Assembly (NCBI GenBank): GCA_026075535.2
Contig: AP026547.1
Span: 7,378,001-7,442,000, forward strand
DNA: 64,000 bases
Origin: Tricholoma matsutake
Taxonomy: Eukaryota > Basidiomycota > Agaricomycetes > Agaricales > Tricholomataceae
Direction: 5' to 3'
In this document: in pieces, positions 24,292-35,997 of the stretch
How positions within the stretch are numbered: position 1 is the first letter of the stretch
Layout of the letters: each line of letters begins with the position of its first letter
Notes under the pieces: model-generated
Seen by the model: the letters and a program-made list of their open reading frames with translations, nothing else
The model's database searches: none
Told to the model about the DNA's origin: nothing
Made by a program: the position numbers and the translations under genes

Positions 24292-24974
24292 TGAGGGTTC
24301 CCAGGACGTGTTCTGCAGATTTGTCTATTTGTGATACCCTCTGCATAAGAGTCTGGACAGCGGAGGCAGGTTAAGACAACCCAGGATTGAGCAGATCGTA
24401 CTTGTACTTTGCACAGGACGCCAGCGTCTAAGGTTAGATGCTCACGATACAGATACCGATCAGCGATCTTCCGGGGGAAGTGTGCCTGTCATTGTACCAC
24501 GCGGTAATATCAGTTCAGAATATACCAGGAAACCCTTAGGCCTTAAAGCTTAGACCCCTAGGCCTTTGGCTCACATCCGATCAATGCTACGACGTAGTCC
24601 TCGGACGGGAGCATGCCATATGTATAAGGACGATATCACTATGAAAGACAAGCAGAGGACATGATATGCTCGAGTGGTAATGTTGGATGCTATCGTTCAT
24701 GCCGAAGGAGCAACGATGTACCTGCGCGTAGTACGGATTTCAACCCTTCAGGGATGATTGCATCAAAATTGACTTTCTCAGATTACAAAGACAGGAGACA
24801 CAGCGACATAACGGACGCATAGGCCTGCGGAGTTCCGACATGCACTGCTGCTAGCCTTTGCCATGGTTTCAGATACTTGTTGACTTGTTAAAAATAATGC
24901 ATTCCTGGAGGGAGAGGTTATTACCTGATATGACGCTGAAACTCAATGACATTGACAGGTGACAGAACCCCAGG
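24292..24974. other. Intergenic, nothing recognised
   Basis: About 680 bp between the start of the DUF6533 gene and the stop of the RAD51 paralogue. No coding frame with family resemblance. A short imperfect inverted pair built on CCTTAGGCC/CCCTAGGCC lies near 24533-24563. Confidence 0.35.
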
Positions 24975-26236
24975 TCATAGAGATAGAAGCTTGCCCTGAC
25001 AAATTTTGAAACCGCACCAAGTATTTGAGCGCTGTGGCAATTATCAGAAAAGAGGATAAGCATTTGCTGATCAGAGTTACGGTTGCTCTAGATCTGGAAA
25101 CCTCGGCGACATGTACAGTATAGCTACCATCGTGAATTGGCTCTCCGTCGGTTGGATCATGTTGTGAGAGCCAAAGAGTCGCATCTGTCAGAGCGGTGAA
25201 CGAAGGGCCAAGTGCGGGTTTCCGTGTTGTGGATTTGATTCCTGACTGATGGTTATAAGATGAAGTGGAGTTATTGATGACCTGATAGAAAGTTGAATGG
25301 AACAGGGGAGAATATTAATGACGACAATTAATTCACCAGCACCGGAAGTGAGTGCCTTTGAGCTAAAGCTCGTAGTTCGCGCATCATCCCATCCATAATG
25401 GCGTGACCTTGTGCAGATACTGCACTGAGAAGGGGGCCTAGCAACGGCGTTATGGCATCGACTACGATACAATCAACTTTGAGTCCAGTGGCGTCTGACT
25501 GAAGCGGGAATAAATGTCGGCTTGATCGGAGCCCACAGAAGACGCACGTTGAGGGAAGAACGAAGTGCATCCAATACTCCATGTACAGAGTCAACATCAA
25601 ATGCTAGGGAGACCTGTAGTCTCTCTAAAGCAGTAGATGCAGCCTAGCGTAGATTGCGTAAATTCAACTGAGTGTCAGCGCAAAGACTCCATTTGTGACC
25701 TGTGTGTCATAGGAGATGAGAATCTGATTTGCTCTATCGGCAGAGAAGTCCCCAGTAGTGTCCATCCAGATGATGCTACTTTGGCCATGATGCGCTAGAT
25801 GGCGGAGAACAAGATGAAGGGCCAGGGTCTGAAACATTACGAATCAGAGAACTGAGATACACAGTCTAGTCAAATTGCTCACTGATTTGCCTGATCGTTT
25901 ATCTCCAGATATCTCGATAACTCGGCGTCCACCAAAACCACCAAGAAGTTCGTCTAGTTCGGGAAGACCAGTCAGAAGATCAGGAGCATTTGCTTGTGCT
26001 TGTAACTCTAGCTCGAGAAATTTTGGCGCAGAGATACCAGGAGCAGAGAGTTTCTCGGCCACAGTGTCAACATATCTTGCCAAGTCACGTAGAGTTACAG
26101 TACCAGCTGGTAAACGTTGAAATATCTCGAACACCGGCGCGGAAAACAACAAGTCTGCATCGGTCCTAATTCCACATCGTTCTAGGCTTGCTACCAAATT
26201 TCCAGGAATTGACGGTACGAAGGCAGCAAGTCGCAT
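24975..26236 (-). CDS. RAD51 paralogue (RAD51D-like recombinase family)
   Basis: A RecA/RAD51-family ATPase expected to act in homologous recombination in the nucleus. Minus-strand exons, all phase 0: 26236-25883, 25828-25700, 25643-25548, 25498-25337, 25281-25081, 25031-24975, giving 332 residues. Features: an N-terminal helical domain, LLTGLPELDELLGGFGG before the Walker A motif GDKRSGKST (residues about 111-119, completed by the first splice), TTGDFSADR, the Walker B motif VDCIVVDA (about 200-207), then HSLPVLV, ALGPSFTALTDATLWL and HVAEVSRSR near the end. The arrangement and the short N-terminal domain fit RAD51D/XRCC2-type paralogues better than RAD51 itself, but the exact orthologue is inference. 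Divergent from the 79-residue gene at 26335. Confidence 0.85.
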
Positions 26237-26334
26237 GAGGCGATTCTTGCGATGTAGAGTTGATGTAAGCAGTAAAGCACAAAGTCAACATCGGAGTACC
26301 TCGCGTTACGTAAGTTGCTCTGAACTCATTCATC
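26237..26334. promoter_or_regulatory. 98-bp divergent intergenic region (RAD51 paralogue / small membrane protein)
   Basis: Only 98 bp separate the two divergent ATGs at 26236 (minus) and 26335 (plus). The transcription starts must lie here or inside the neighbour's 5' end. No individual factor site is claimed. Confidence 0.4.
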
Positions 26335-26789
26335 ATGGTGAGCATGACTGCTCTTATTTCTTCCTTGCTTGCCTTATGAATACGTGATAGGGGGGAGGTG
26401 GAAGATATCCATACCCTAAATTTGTCTGGTCTCCAGCAGGTGTGAAGATCTCACTTCTCTGAGAAAGCTAATCAACTAACTCAACGTCGCAGGCGGTTGG
26501 TGGACCCGTCCCTCCAACTGGGTGTCCAATACTGCGATCGCATTCACCGGAATACTTGCAATTACATATGTAGCGTGGAGCATTAGTGCAGAGAAGGAGG
26601 TTCATGGTGCTCTTTTGGTGCATATTATCTTTGTCTGACTTGGAGGTTCTAGTACAGGGCTATTCAACCTGATCGACCTATTCCCTCGATGATGGTATGT
26701 TCTCCGATGTATGCTTTTATGAATCATTTCTGAAAGGTTGGTATTCTCAGTGGGCTAAACAGTACAGAGATGCAGAGCGAAAACACTAG
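26335..26789 (+). CDS. Small single-pass membrane protein, 79 aa in five exons
   Basis: No single open frame reveals this gene, but five exons join cleanly: 26335-26337 (ATG only), 26391-26439, 26493-26599, 26653-26694, 26751-26789. The predicted protein begins MGGGGRYPYPKFVWSPAGG, followed by WWTRPSNW, one hydrophobic helix (NTAIAFTGILAITYVAW), SISAEKE and a charged tail ending RDAERKH. The pattern of a GGG/YP start, WSPAGGWW, one helix and RPIPSMM resembles small fungal mitochondrial inner-membrane proteins (complex I accessory-like); that assignment is from memory and uncertain. Support comes from four consistent GT-AG introns of 52-56 nt and from composition. The first exon contributes only the start codon. 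Confidence 0.75.
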
Positions 26790-27334
26790 TATCCACGATA
26801 ACTCAGCGCTTGAACATCATGAAAATTTTTTACCTCTCATTCTCCAAGTAATCGTGACATGCTGAGATCGGCTCGGAAGTCAACCGCAAAGTATCATCGA
26901 TACGATATCGTTGCGTCATGGTCGCAAGCCCACGGATATCCAAGACTATGGCAAAGTATGCTAATGCCATTTCCGGCTTACTCCATCTGCTTCTAACTAT
27001 GTAACTTCCCCTTGGAACCGGGCGCTGCATATGTAATGACAGGCTGTCAGATCCACGAATCTAGCATCTTCCTGCTCGGTCGTTTGACTTCGGATCTGAA
27101 GTTGTCGACAATCTTCGGATCATGACTTCGAGTGTGCATGCCTTCGTTGGCGAGATGGGTAGTAGAAAACTTAATTTCCTCGTAATATGCTGCAAATAAT
27201 CTTTGCCGTGTCCTTCAGTGAACGTCCTTACTTAGTAGTTAAACATAATATGAGGTCTACCTTTTTTCACCTCGCGTTCCTATGCGTTTTGAATTTGATG
27301 CATAGGTTATGAAGATGTCAATGGGCCGACATCG
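26790..27334. other. Intergenic, nothing recognised
   Basis: About 545 bp between the 79-residue gene and tRNA-Gly. Only short minus-strand frames without domains. It should contain the 3' UTR of the upstream gene. Confidence 0.35.
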
Positions 27335-27429
27335 GCATTAATGGGGTAGTGGTAACCTGGGTCGTTGCCATTGAGCATTGAGGTGTTACACAGCTCGACC
27401 CGCCGGGGGTTCGATTCCCCCTTAATGCA
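27335..27429 (+). tRNA. tRNA-Gly(GCC) with 24-nt intron
   Basis: A complete cloverleaf. The acceptor stem GCATTAA (27335-27341) pairs perfectly with TTAATGC (27422-27428), with discriminator A at 27429. The D arm is GGGT-AGTGGTA-ACCT. The anticodon stem GGTCG pairs with CGACC (27396-27400), with anticodon GCC at 27367-27369 after U33. The T arm is GGGGG-TTCGATT-CCCCC. The intron occupies 27371-27394, between positions 37 and 38 as in eukaryotic nuclear tRNAs. A box (GGGGTAGTGG) and B box (GGTTCGATTCC) are present, so transcription by RNA polymerase III is expected. Confidence 0.95.
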
Positions 27430-27754
27430 TATGAATAACAATGAAATCAGCCTGCAGAAAGCTGTTCAAGACCAAACTTTTGTCAGAAATCGTCGTAAGG
27501 CAGCACTAGATTTTATCTAGCTACGTAAAAGTACGCGGTACCGCATCATAACGAAAAGTAATGTCGATAAAACCGAGGTCAATGAGTTCGATTCTCTCTT
27601 ACATCCATTTCGATTTTGTCCAGATACTGTCGGATCTAGACCACGAGCTGCACTTGCCAAAAGAAACTTACTGTGTTGCGGTTGAACAAGTATCAATCGA
27701 CTAGAAGTATACAAGGATTGAAGAAGATACCCAGTCAAACGATCAGAAAATGTA

Positions 27755-29676
27755 TCAAATGTCCGCAAACCTATCAAACAGGAAACACATATTGGCGTCA
27801 ACGATACCACCAGAAAGATAAGAACACGCACCTATCAGGCAGAAGCACAGGCGCCATCACACTCCACATGTATAGCAGCATGCACACCCAGCTCGACACG
27901 ACACGCATCCACATAGCTACCTCCGAGCGCCCGATGTACACGTCTGAGTCAGGGTCAGTGGGGCTGGAGATTGGGGTCTTGGAGACGACGTTCCTAAAAT
28001 CATTACTATGAGGAGGACGCGAGAAAGACTATAGTGGAAGTAGACGTACCAGTCTGTGAGCAACATAGCGACGTACATGGCTGCAATGGCGAAGATGATG
28101 TGGAACCACGCATACTAAGGAATGAATTATAGGAAATGTTGGAATAAGGAAGTGAAGGGAAAAGTTTACGTTGTATCGTGTCCCAGAACGCTCGTCGTCT
28201 CGGTTCTCGCCAATATCTTCGTCCTCATCATCCGACTCTTCCTCGTTCAAAGCTGATGCGGGGATGGCACTACACATAGCAGAAAGGATGAATAATACCA
28301 CAGAAGGGCGGGCAATGCTTACCCTGCCTCAACAGCAGCCAAAAGAGCTTGATATCTAGGCGACTCTGTCCTTCTAGGCTGTGTAGTCACAATTCCCAGC
28401 TCGGAATGACCATTGGCATCATCATCCATCGCCAATTGCACGCCACGACCTTTCTTGCCCTTCCCCACTAACGCCCGGCTCTGCGTCGCAGCCCGTGTCG
28501 TCGAGTATGCAATTGCCAAGAATGTGAATACACCGCCAAAGAGAAGCGTCGCTCTCCTGGTACCCTGCCCATTGCCGCTGCGGAGCGGATTGCACGACTC
28601 GGACTCGTGTGTGTGATTGCTCACGGCGGACACGATAAGGTAGGTGCAGTATGCGGCGACCATGGAGGACTGCGCAAGCCCGGAGCGTGGGTTGTATTCC
28701 TGTACGATGGGGTGTACGCACATGATTGTGATGACGATGCACAGTGCGAGGTTGAGGGAGATGAAGAAGCGGTTGAGGGTGCAATCAGACCCAGCGAAAA
28801 AGGCGTATAGCACGCCAGTAAGCGATATGGTGAAGGCATACATGAGTGCAGTAGACCCGATGAGGATCCACTGCCAGAGGTTGGAAGAGGTGGGCGAGTT
28901 CTCCCAGTTCTCGAGGCAGGTCTCCGACCAGGAGTGGGCGAAGTCGACCAGCAGGACCAATCCAAGCAAGATGAAAATTGTTGCGCCAATCATTGAGATA
29001 TAGTTGCCCCAGAACATGAAGAAGCCATTGGGGATGAAGAAAGAAACAGCGATGAGGATGAGCCAGAGAAGGACCTTTGGGCCCCACCATCTGTCGAGTG
29101 GGTTAGCAGAGCCAAATGTGGCTACAAGAGTGAACAGACCCATTCTGAATGGATGAACGTTTGTCCCGGGTGTCCTTTACTCCGATGAGTGAAAGACTGA
29201 GTATGAAATGGAGGAGTGACAACGCGAAGCAAATGCGGTGGACCTTGAACACAAATTAAAGGAATCCGAGCCACGTAACAAGGCTACTCACTGCCAATAC
29301 TCCGTAGCATTTTTCTTCTGCACAATCCATCTTGATATAATCCATACTCCATTTCTCTATCAGCCGTATGGCAACATCGCTCTTCATGATCCAGGCTAAT
29401 ATTGAATTAAGAGAAAATATGATCTGGAAGATGGGTGAGCACACGAGATAATGGAAGAGAGAAACACATACAGCAAACCCGACGCGAGTCGCGATTGAGG
29501 AGTTGCAGTTACAAGATTTGAAGAACATAGACGCTGCGGCGATGTGAGAAACAGACAATACGTCAATGAGGGATTATACCTGCTGTAGAAGTAAAACAAA
29601 ACGCCAATCCAGCCAGACATGATGTTGCTATAGTCGTAAGCCCTCCGGCGAGCGGGAGAGACAGCAAGATGCCCAT
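27755..29676 (-). CDS. TMS1: SERINC/TMS1-family multi-pass membrane protein
   Basis: A member of the serine incorporator (SERINC/TMS1) family of 10-11-helix membrane proteins; the molecular role of the fungal member is unsettled (lipid scrambling or serine-lipid links are proposed for the family). Minus-strand exons: 29676-29580, 29533-29472, 29423-29292, 29243-29140, 29090-28323, 28269-28170, 28114-28050, 27993-27832, 27770-27755, giving 501 residues. Family signatures: SMFFKSCNCNSS, NSILAWIMKSD, WSMDYIKMDC, CYGVLAVHRICFA, QNGWWGPK (restored by a splice), FWGNYISMIG, ITIMCVHP. A cytoplasmic acidic loop (EEESDDEDEDIGE) precedes YAWFHIIFAIAAMY. The last tiny exon (RFADI-stop) is less sure; reading through instead would stop at 27798-27800. 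Confidence 0.92.
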
Positions 29677-30523
29677 AGTGGCAGGAGGAGAGAAAGTCGG
29701 ATACACGTGATAGAAAGTACGGGCACTCGTGATCAACTCCTGCCATGTGGCTTACCAGTTACTGGTCATGTTATAATTAGAACTTGTCATTTGGTAAAAC
29801 GGCTCCGTCTTTGTTTCTCTGCCAGGGCGGGGTTGCTGATCATGAAGTATTCTATATTCAAACATGCTCCATTTTTCCAATCGAAAGACATCATTTCAGG
29901 ATGGGAGTCCTTGGGGGTCAATAAGCTTTGCTACCCTCGCAGCGATATGTGAGTTCTTCCGAAATACTATACTCACAAACGACGCAGGCCTGGGAGATGT
30001 CCTCCCACAGACATTACAGGTCAATCTACCAATGATTGCACAGTCTACATCAATTCAATCCATCTCCGATCCAGCCTTACGCAGCAGTCCAATTGGATCT
30101 GATTAAATTCTCATGCCCTCTTCATTGCGCGGCAGACTTGAAATTTATCAATCAACCAACTTCCTCCTTGTCACTGAGACTCAAACTTTCAGACCTGGAA
30201 CGCCAAGCTTTGTGCGATTCCTAATCTCAAGATAGTGACGAGGGTCGAGGTATGAAGACACTCGCATTTCTGCTTATACACGGTGATTACATTGATGGAC
30301 TGGATATCCATAAGCCTTATCTCGGAGTAGCTCATCTCGACTTCATCAAAGCACAGAAATCATCTTCGTTGTCCCGTGCAAACTTCTTCTAATACTCGGT
30401 TCGTCTGTATAACAATTGCGGTATTTGACACACAAAAGTAACACGAGATGTGTCCTAGATCTTGGCGATCGACTCTTCAATGTAAAGCTAATGGAAGGTA
30501 GATGAAAATAAGGCACGTTGAGT
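29677..30523. other. Intergenic, upstream of TMS1
   Basis: About 850 bp containing the TMS1 promoter and the 3' UTR of the minus-strand gene ending at 30524. No coding frame with recognisable content on either strand. Confidence 0.35.
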
Positions 30524-31417
30524 TCATACTGTTGAAATATCGGCATAATAAAGACGACGATTATTCGAATTCTCTGTGATCGTTGTCACGGTATTGCCAG
30601 AATTGACGGACGTGATGTAAGTAGCGGTATTCACATTTGTCTGGTCACCGCCGATCGTCCTCTCCGTGTATTGTTCCTTGGTTGAGCGAATGTAAGCGGG
30701 ACCTGGGCCTTGACGGTTATAGATGGGTATTGCCATGGAAGTGGTAGGTGTACTATGCGGCTCCTTATGAAGGGATGCTTTCCCTTCTTGCTTCATCGAC
30801 GCTAACTCTTTCAGGGTAGTCTTTAGCTGAGAAGCGATCTGTTCTGAGGTTTGCTCAATCAGGTTACTTGACGAAAGCTGCAAAAAACTATTTGAATAAG
30901 GCCATATCTCTATTCACTGCACTGCTCACCCCGAAAAGGCCCAGGATCCTCTCCAAGTCATCTCTGAATTCCTGGATTCTCTTCAAGTAGAACACATGCT
31001 TGACTACGCGCATGAACGCATTTTGGGAAGCTCTTTTCTCGGCAAAATTTTTGATGGCAGACAAAGCACTTGTGAGTATTTACAATTAATTTCTTGAATT
31101 ATTGAGTTAAATCCATAGTAACATACTTACTTGACTAGTTCTTGAAATTTGTTCTGGTAATCTTTGCGCACGCCAACAACTGTCTTGTCAGCGGTGGCTT
31201 GGTCATAGATAATCGCGCACACAACCATGCATGCATGATGTACAAGCCGTCGAATGATGTCCGCACTACGCTTCGCTCGCTGGCGCTATTAGGCGTAAAT
31301 CACTGTCTCATCCACTCAAGTACAATTTTTTTTTTTGCTTACCTGGACGAGGGTTATGACGCCAAGCGCTAGCTCACTTATTTCTTTCACAGCGTCTTGT
31401 TGGGCGTGGTAATCCAT
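30524..31417 (-). CDS. Agaricomycete helical protein with Asn/Gly/Thr-rich C-terminal tail, 240 aa
   Basis: Function unknown. Minus-strand exons 31417-31343, 31285-31131, 31068-30930, 30877-30524 join in phase. The first three encode an all-helical region (VKEISELALGVITLVQ; KRSADIIRRLVHHACMVV; YLKRIQEFRDDLERILGLFG). The last encodes a glutamine/lysine-rich helix and then a disordered tail with NTATYITSVNSGNTVTTITE and NSNNRR. Such a helical head with an NSGN-type tail recurs in uncharacterised mushroom proteins, often related to N-terminal regions of STAND-type immune receptors; that link is from memory. The true N-terminus could lie further upstream, since many homologues are longer. No catalytic motif is seen. 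Confidence 0.6.
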
Positions 31418-34400
31418 GCTTTAAGATGCACGATCTTTGCGGAGTCAGTGAAGGTAAATGTGAGAGACTTGGTGATTTGGCATGTGGCTCCAAGCTTCTA
31501 TTATATACGCGTAGCTTATTACTCCATTGATTCTAGTCTTGTCGCCGGTGGAGGTCTGATTTGGAATGCGCCTTCCGGAGACTCGGATATTATGCGTTCT
31601 ACTCGATCAGACATATATGTGCCTATGATGGTAACAACCACGAGCAAGTGGAATGACGGAACAGGAACGGCAACTGGAGCTACTCCGTCGCACTAAAAAG
31701 CGCTGTTCATAGCCTGTTCATAGCCTGTTCAACTCTCCTCTAATATTCTATTCTCAGATCTTTCACATGCACGATCATGTCTCTGCCACCGAACGAAATT
31801 CGCGCCACGAAAATATCCGGGTTATTCAACTAACTTAAAGACAAGGACTCGTACAGTGCGATTATCGATGGAGATACAAACAATGACACCCATACTTATA
31901 TGGCTTTCTTACGGGAGTCTTGGCCTTGTCGACTACTGGCGTCCAGACTCAACCCACTTCCCTGCTACATTCGTCCTCTTGATATGAATCTACACTACAT
32001 TGTATCCCGATGCTTTTCTACGCTCCCCGTTATCATCATTGGCACGTGGGTCGCGATCTCTGCTTTAATTGAAAGGGCTGGGACCGTACTGATGTTCCAT
32101 TGAACATATTCGCTTCGAGGTGACGCTAGTACGCAGGCACTGAGGCAGTGTTATCACATTGTGCTCAGTGACGTCTAGTCTGACTCATGGGCGTGGAATA
32201 CTGGATCGTTGGCGTACACCGGCAATAACAGAAGCGTGTCCTTCTATCTGGTTTGCGTGACGCAACAAGCGAACACCTGTTGGCTCGTTTCCCTATCCCG
32301 GCCTGTATGGATCCGCTTTGGGACACGTCGCTTCTTCAGCCATTGTGTTATGCGTGCTGTATCGTGGCCGTCAACAAGCGAACGCAGCAGGAGAAACACC
32401 TTGTGTTCTCCCGATTCAAGGGCTGGTGTACAAAAGTGTCATAGTCAAAGCACGTGCATACGGCCGGAGAATGATGGAGGGATATATCGATTCCTGGAAA
32501 GAATCATGATATATTCCGTACTTCCAGGAAAGTGTACTGCGGATGCAATAGCATGGCCATTTAATGCAACTATGAAGCGGACACAGCCAGGGAACAGTTT
32601 GGAATCCGCTAAAAATATACTCCAATGTTGACGCCTTCTAGCAGCGTTAACTTTCAGCTCCGAAGGCGCCCAGGCCTCTCAGATGAACATAATATCGGCA
32701 TGTTACCATCAGAAACTGCCTGACACCATACGATCGAACTTCACGATTATATTGGAGACGGTTGATAATAGAACCTTCGAATGGACTAGGGTAAGACCCT
32801 TCGCTAAGCTGGCGGTGACGCCGGTGAGAAATCCATTATATGCCAGGTACAGCCTCCGGCATCGTTGGATTGTGAGTTGTCCCTTCGTGATGAGAGCTAA
32901 ATTGAAAGGTGTGTCCGAATTCATTATCTGCTGCTGGACGTTAACAATGCCCAGTATGCGCCATGAGAAGGCGTCGGTCACTAGAAAAAGAAGAATGCTT
33001 CATGGTCGTGAATGAAAAGGCGCCGAGAACCAGCGGATGCCTAGGTAGAAAAATGAAGAACGAGGTTATTGGTAACAGAACTGCCAAGGGTGCGGTAAGC
33101 CGTTGCGGGGCCGACAGCGAATAAATGACGGGCTTTAATATTCAATAATCGAAAGGTCATTCTATGAGGAGAATATGCATAATGCAATGGTTATTCGGTT
33201 CCTCAATTATGTTCCTGATGCTACCGCCATCTAGCCCGAGAGAGCCCACTTGGCTGAGAAATGATTACTTACTCGGTGAAGAAATCCATCAGCCTCGAGG
33301 ACACATCCTGTTTCTTAACCCACACATGGGTGAACAACGATGGCTCTTTGCTGTAGTCAAGAACAGTTGGGCCTAGGTTGTAAAAAAAAAAGCAACCGAC
33401 ACACAAATTGATTTCCTGAATAAGGAAACCTAACGCAAGAGCGCTCTAGCGCATTTCGTGAGCGCATCGCGGTCCAATAGATCAGCCGATGTGCTAGGCA
33501 ATGGATATACCATTCAGAAGTCCCAAGCTGCTCAAAATGGCTATTTGAAGGAGGTTTGATGTGGGAAACAATGAGGCCTGGCAAGTTCGCACTATTCGGA
33601 CTCCGGGGGACCCGCGGATGCACGAGTGTTTACCAGTCGGTGTCATTGAGATTGAGGCTGTAAAATATGGGGTACCATTCGAAATCAATTCAACCACGTT
33701 TGTTCAAGCGTCGTGTGGCACAGCAGATCTAGGGAAGGAGCTTCGTAACACGATAGCCATCATGAATGCTGATGGGAGATAGGATGGTCCACTGGCACAT
33801 GTTCGAGCGCAAAGATCGGGAGTTTTAAACTGGGTTGATAGAGTTTTGACTCGTCGCATACTTGTGGCAGCGGCAAAGCAGTCATAGTGGGGTTTTTTGT
33901 GGGGGCTTGCCGAAGTCACGAATCGTCCGCGAGAATTTCGCATAGTCAAATTCTGTTTGTGTTCGTGGTTTGAGTGATTGTTGTTTGGAGAACACACATG
34001 TTGGGACAATGTACCACGGGGCCGGATCCCGTTCCAGACCGAATAGTGAATGCGCTTGTGACCAAGTGATTTTCCAAGAGAAATAAGTGGACGAAATGTG
34101 GATTGCCAGTGGCGTAATAACAGCTAGTCGCGAGCCTTAAGAGTGGAAAAACCAGAGATGTTATTCCAGTGATAAGATCATATCCGAGTCCAGGAATAAC
34201 TTCGGAACAACGAAGCCAGGGTATACAGCCTGACATTTCAATTTCCTTGGTTCTTCAATATTTCCGTTTATAGGCTTTGTGGAATCGCTCTGAAAATTCG
34301 CCTTGAAATTGGAGATGCAGTGCATTTTCCACCACTGGACTCGAAGTGTTAACAGTTCATGTGAGAATCGCGGACTCAGCCAGCCGATCTGTTACATACA

Positions 34401-34467
34401 AATCCAAAGCTGGTGCACAGCCACGACACGCCTTCCGCTTCAACTAACACACTAGATTCTCACTAGA
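31418..34467. other. About 3-kb stretch without a supported gene
   Basis: Short frames on both strands (for example minus 32709-32981 and 33494-33697, plus 33561-33782) show no domain and cannot be chained with convincing introns. An A-run at 33379-33390 is the only low-complexity tract noticed. The right end should hold the CobW gene promoter. A fast-evolving or decayed gene on the minus strand cannot be excluded. Confidence 0.35.
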
Positions 34468-35884
34468 ATGACGATACCCTCGCCGATACCCATAACAGTC
34501 TTCACAGGCTTCCTAGGTGCAGGGAAGACTTCGATCATCCTTTCTCTTCTCCCAAAGCTCCCCAAGGACTACAAGGTGGTGTTACTGAAGAACGAATTTG
34601 GGGACATCGAAGGTAAGCACCTCATATTTAGCATGTTACATCAGCTGAATATTGGTCTAAGTGGACAGTAAGCTTGCGCAACAATCTAGTCTGGCCGGTG
34701 TCAGCGAAATTTTGAATGGTTGTATGTACGTTTTCTCTTACTTATATTAGTTTACAATTCTTTAAACTAAGGTTGAGCGCGATAGGTGTTGTGTACTAGT
34801 CGGACAGATGCAGACAGCTCTGCTGGAAATAAGAGGTCAATCCACCAGCTGAACCTGCTTCCCTCAGCTCAACCCAATGTCACTCCATCCCTGGTGCGAT
34901 AGACAAATTTCACCCAGATCGGATCTTAATTGAATGCTCGTACGTTTGATTACCACTCGTTCGCATCACAGAATCATTAAGGAAGCGCTCCTTAATACAG
35001 CGGTTCAGCATTTCCTGCCACACTTGCTTTTCAGATCCGAGAGCTAGAGCGCCAAACGTCCGACGGGATTAAACTCGACGCGATCGTCACAGTGGTGGAC
35101 GCCGAGAACTTTGTAGGTTATGAGGACACGTCACCGACTGCGAAAATGCAAGCTAGCTATACCGATATGATCCTCATAGTGCGTTCTTTCTTTCAAGAGT
35201 TATCGCTAGATGTTCAACCATGCTGAGTTCCTGACAATCGTGTAATAGAACAAATGGGAACACATCTCCGAACGCGCGTTTGACATTGTATTAGATCATC
35301 TCAACACTCTAAATGACCTCACACCTAAAATTAAGTGTAAGGGACGGGACGGTGTAGACCCTAACCTTCTTTTCGGGTTAGGAACCAAGTTATTCACGGA
35401 GAATAACCAACCGGCCGTTCCATCCCACAACGATGAAGTAGAGACAGTCACTATCTACAGAGGGTTTTGGAGCCCACACAAGCCTCACGAGCATAATCAC
35501 AGTGATGATCAATGTGATTGTGCTCGGGATACGCCTGAGGACGCCGGGACCGACGGCCATGGCCTGCGCGAGGACTCTAATAACGAGGCTGTAGAAAGGG
35601 ATGTTTTGGAAGGTGCCCTGCAAGAGCTGCCGAAAGAATCGATATGGAGGGTTAAAGGATTCGTCCGCCTAAAGACTGGGAGAACTTTGGGGAGCTCGAA
35701 CGAGCGTGCTAGAACCCAAGTCTATATCTTGAACTGGGCGTTTGGGCGGTATGATCTTACACTGTTTTTATCTGAAACGGTAGAAGAATCTGGGGCGATA
35801 CGGTTGACGGTTATGGGTGAAAGGGGGGAAGTGCGGAGAGCGATACGTAGATTCAGTGCATCACTATCTGCGCAAGTGGTGTAA
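34468..35884 (+). CDS. CobW/COG0523-family GTPase (metal-homeostasis type)
   Basis: A G3E-family GTPase of the CobW/ZNG1 type, thought to hand zinc or another metal to client proteins. Exons 34468-34612, 34662-34725, 34786-34835, 34903-34939, 35001-35178, 35249-35884 give 369 residues. Motifs: Walker A GFLGAGKT (residues 14-21), KNEFGDIE, the metal-binding CxCC as NGCMCC (about 67-72, joined across a splice), ECSGSAFP, VVDAENF and the NKWE guanine-specificity region. The acidic, His/Cys-rich loop HKPHEHNHSDDQCDC before the C-terminal domain is typical of eukaryotic COG0523 proteins and likely binds metal. The C-terminal CobW_C-like part runs from WRVKGFVRL to FGRYDLTLF. Which metal is inference. 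Confidence 0.93.
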
Positions 35885-35997
35885 ATCGCGTCGTATATCA
35901 CGTGAATCTACGCAACTATCACGCGTGACAAATTGACTTCCCGATTGGCGATCGCCGATCGGAATCTGAGACATAATCACATGTTTAGATTCTCTTT

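Noticed and set aside
28607..29003. Plus-strand frames opposite the TMS1 coding exon
   Set aside because: Antisense shadows of a well-supported membrane-protein exon.
32209..33015. Several 60-140 codon frames on both strands that might form a membrane-protein gene
   Set aside because: Fragments could not be chained with consistent introns, and no family motif was found.
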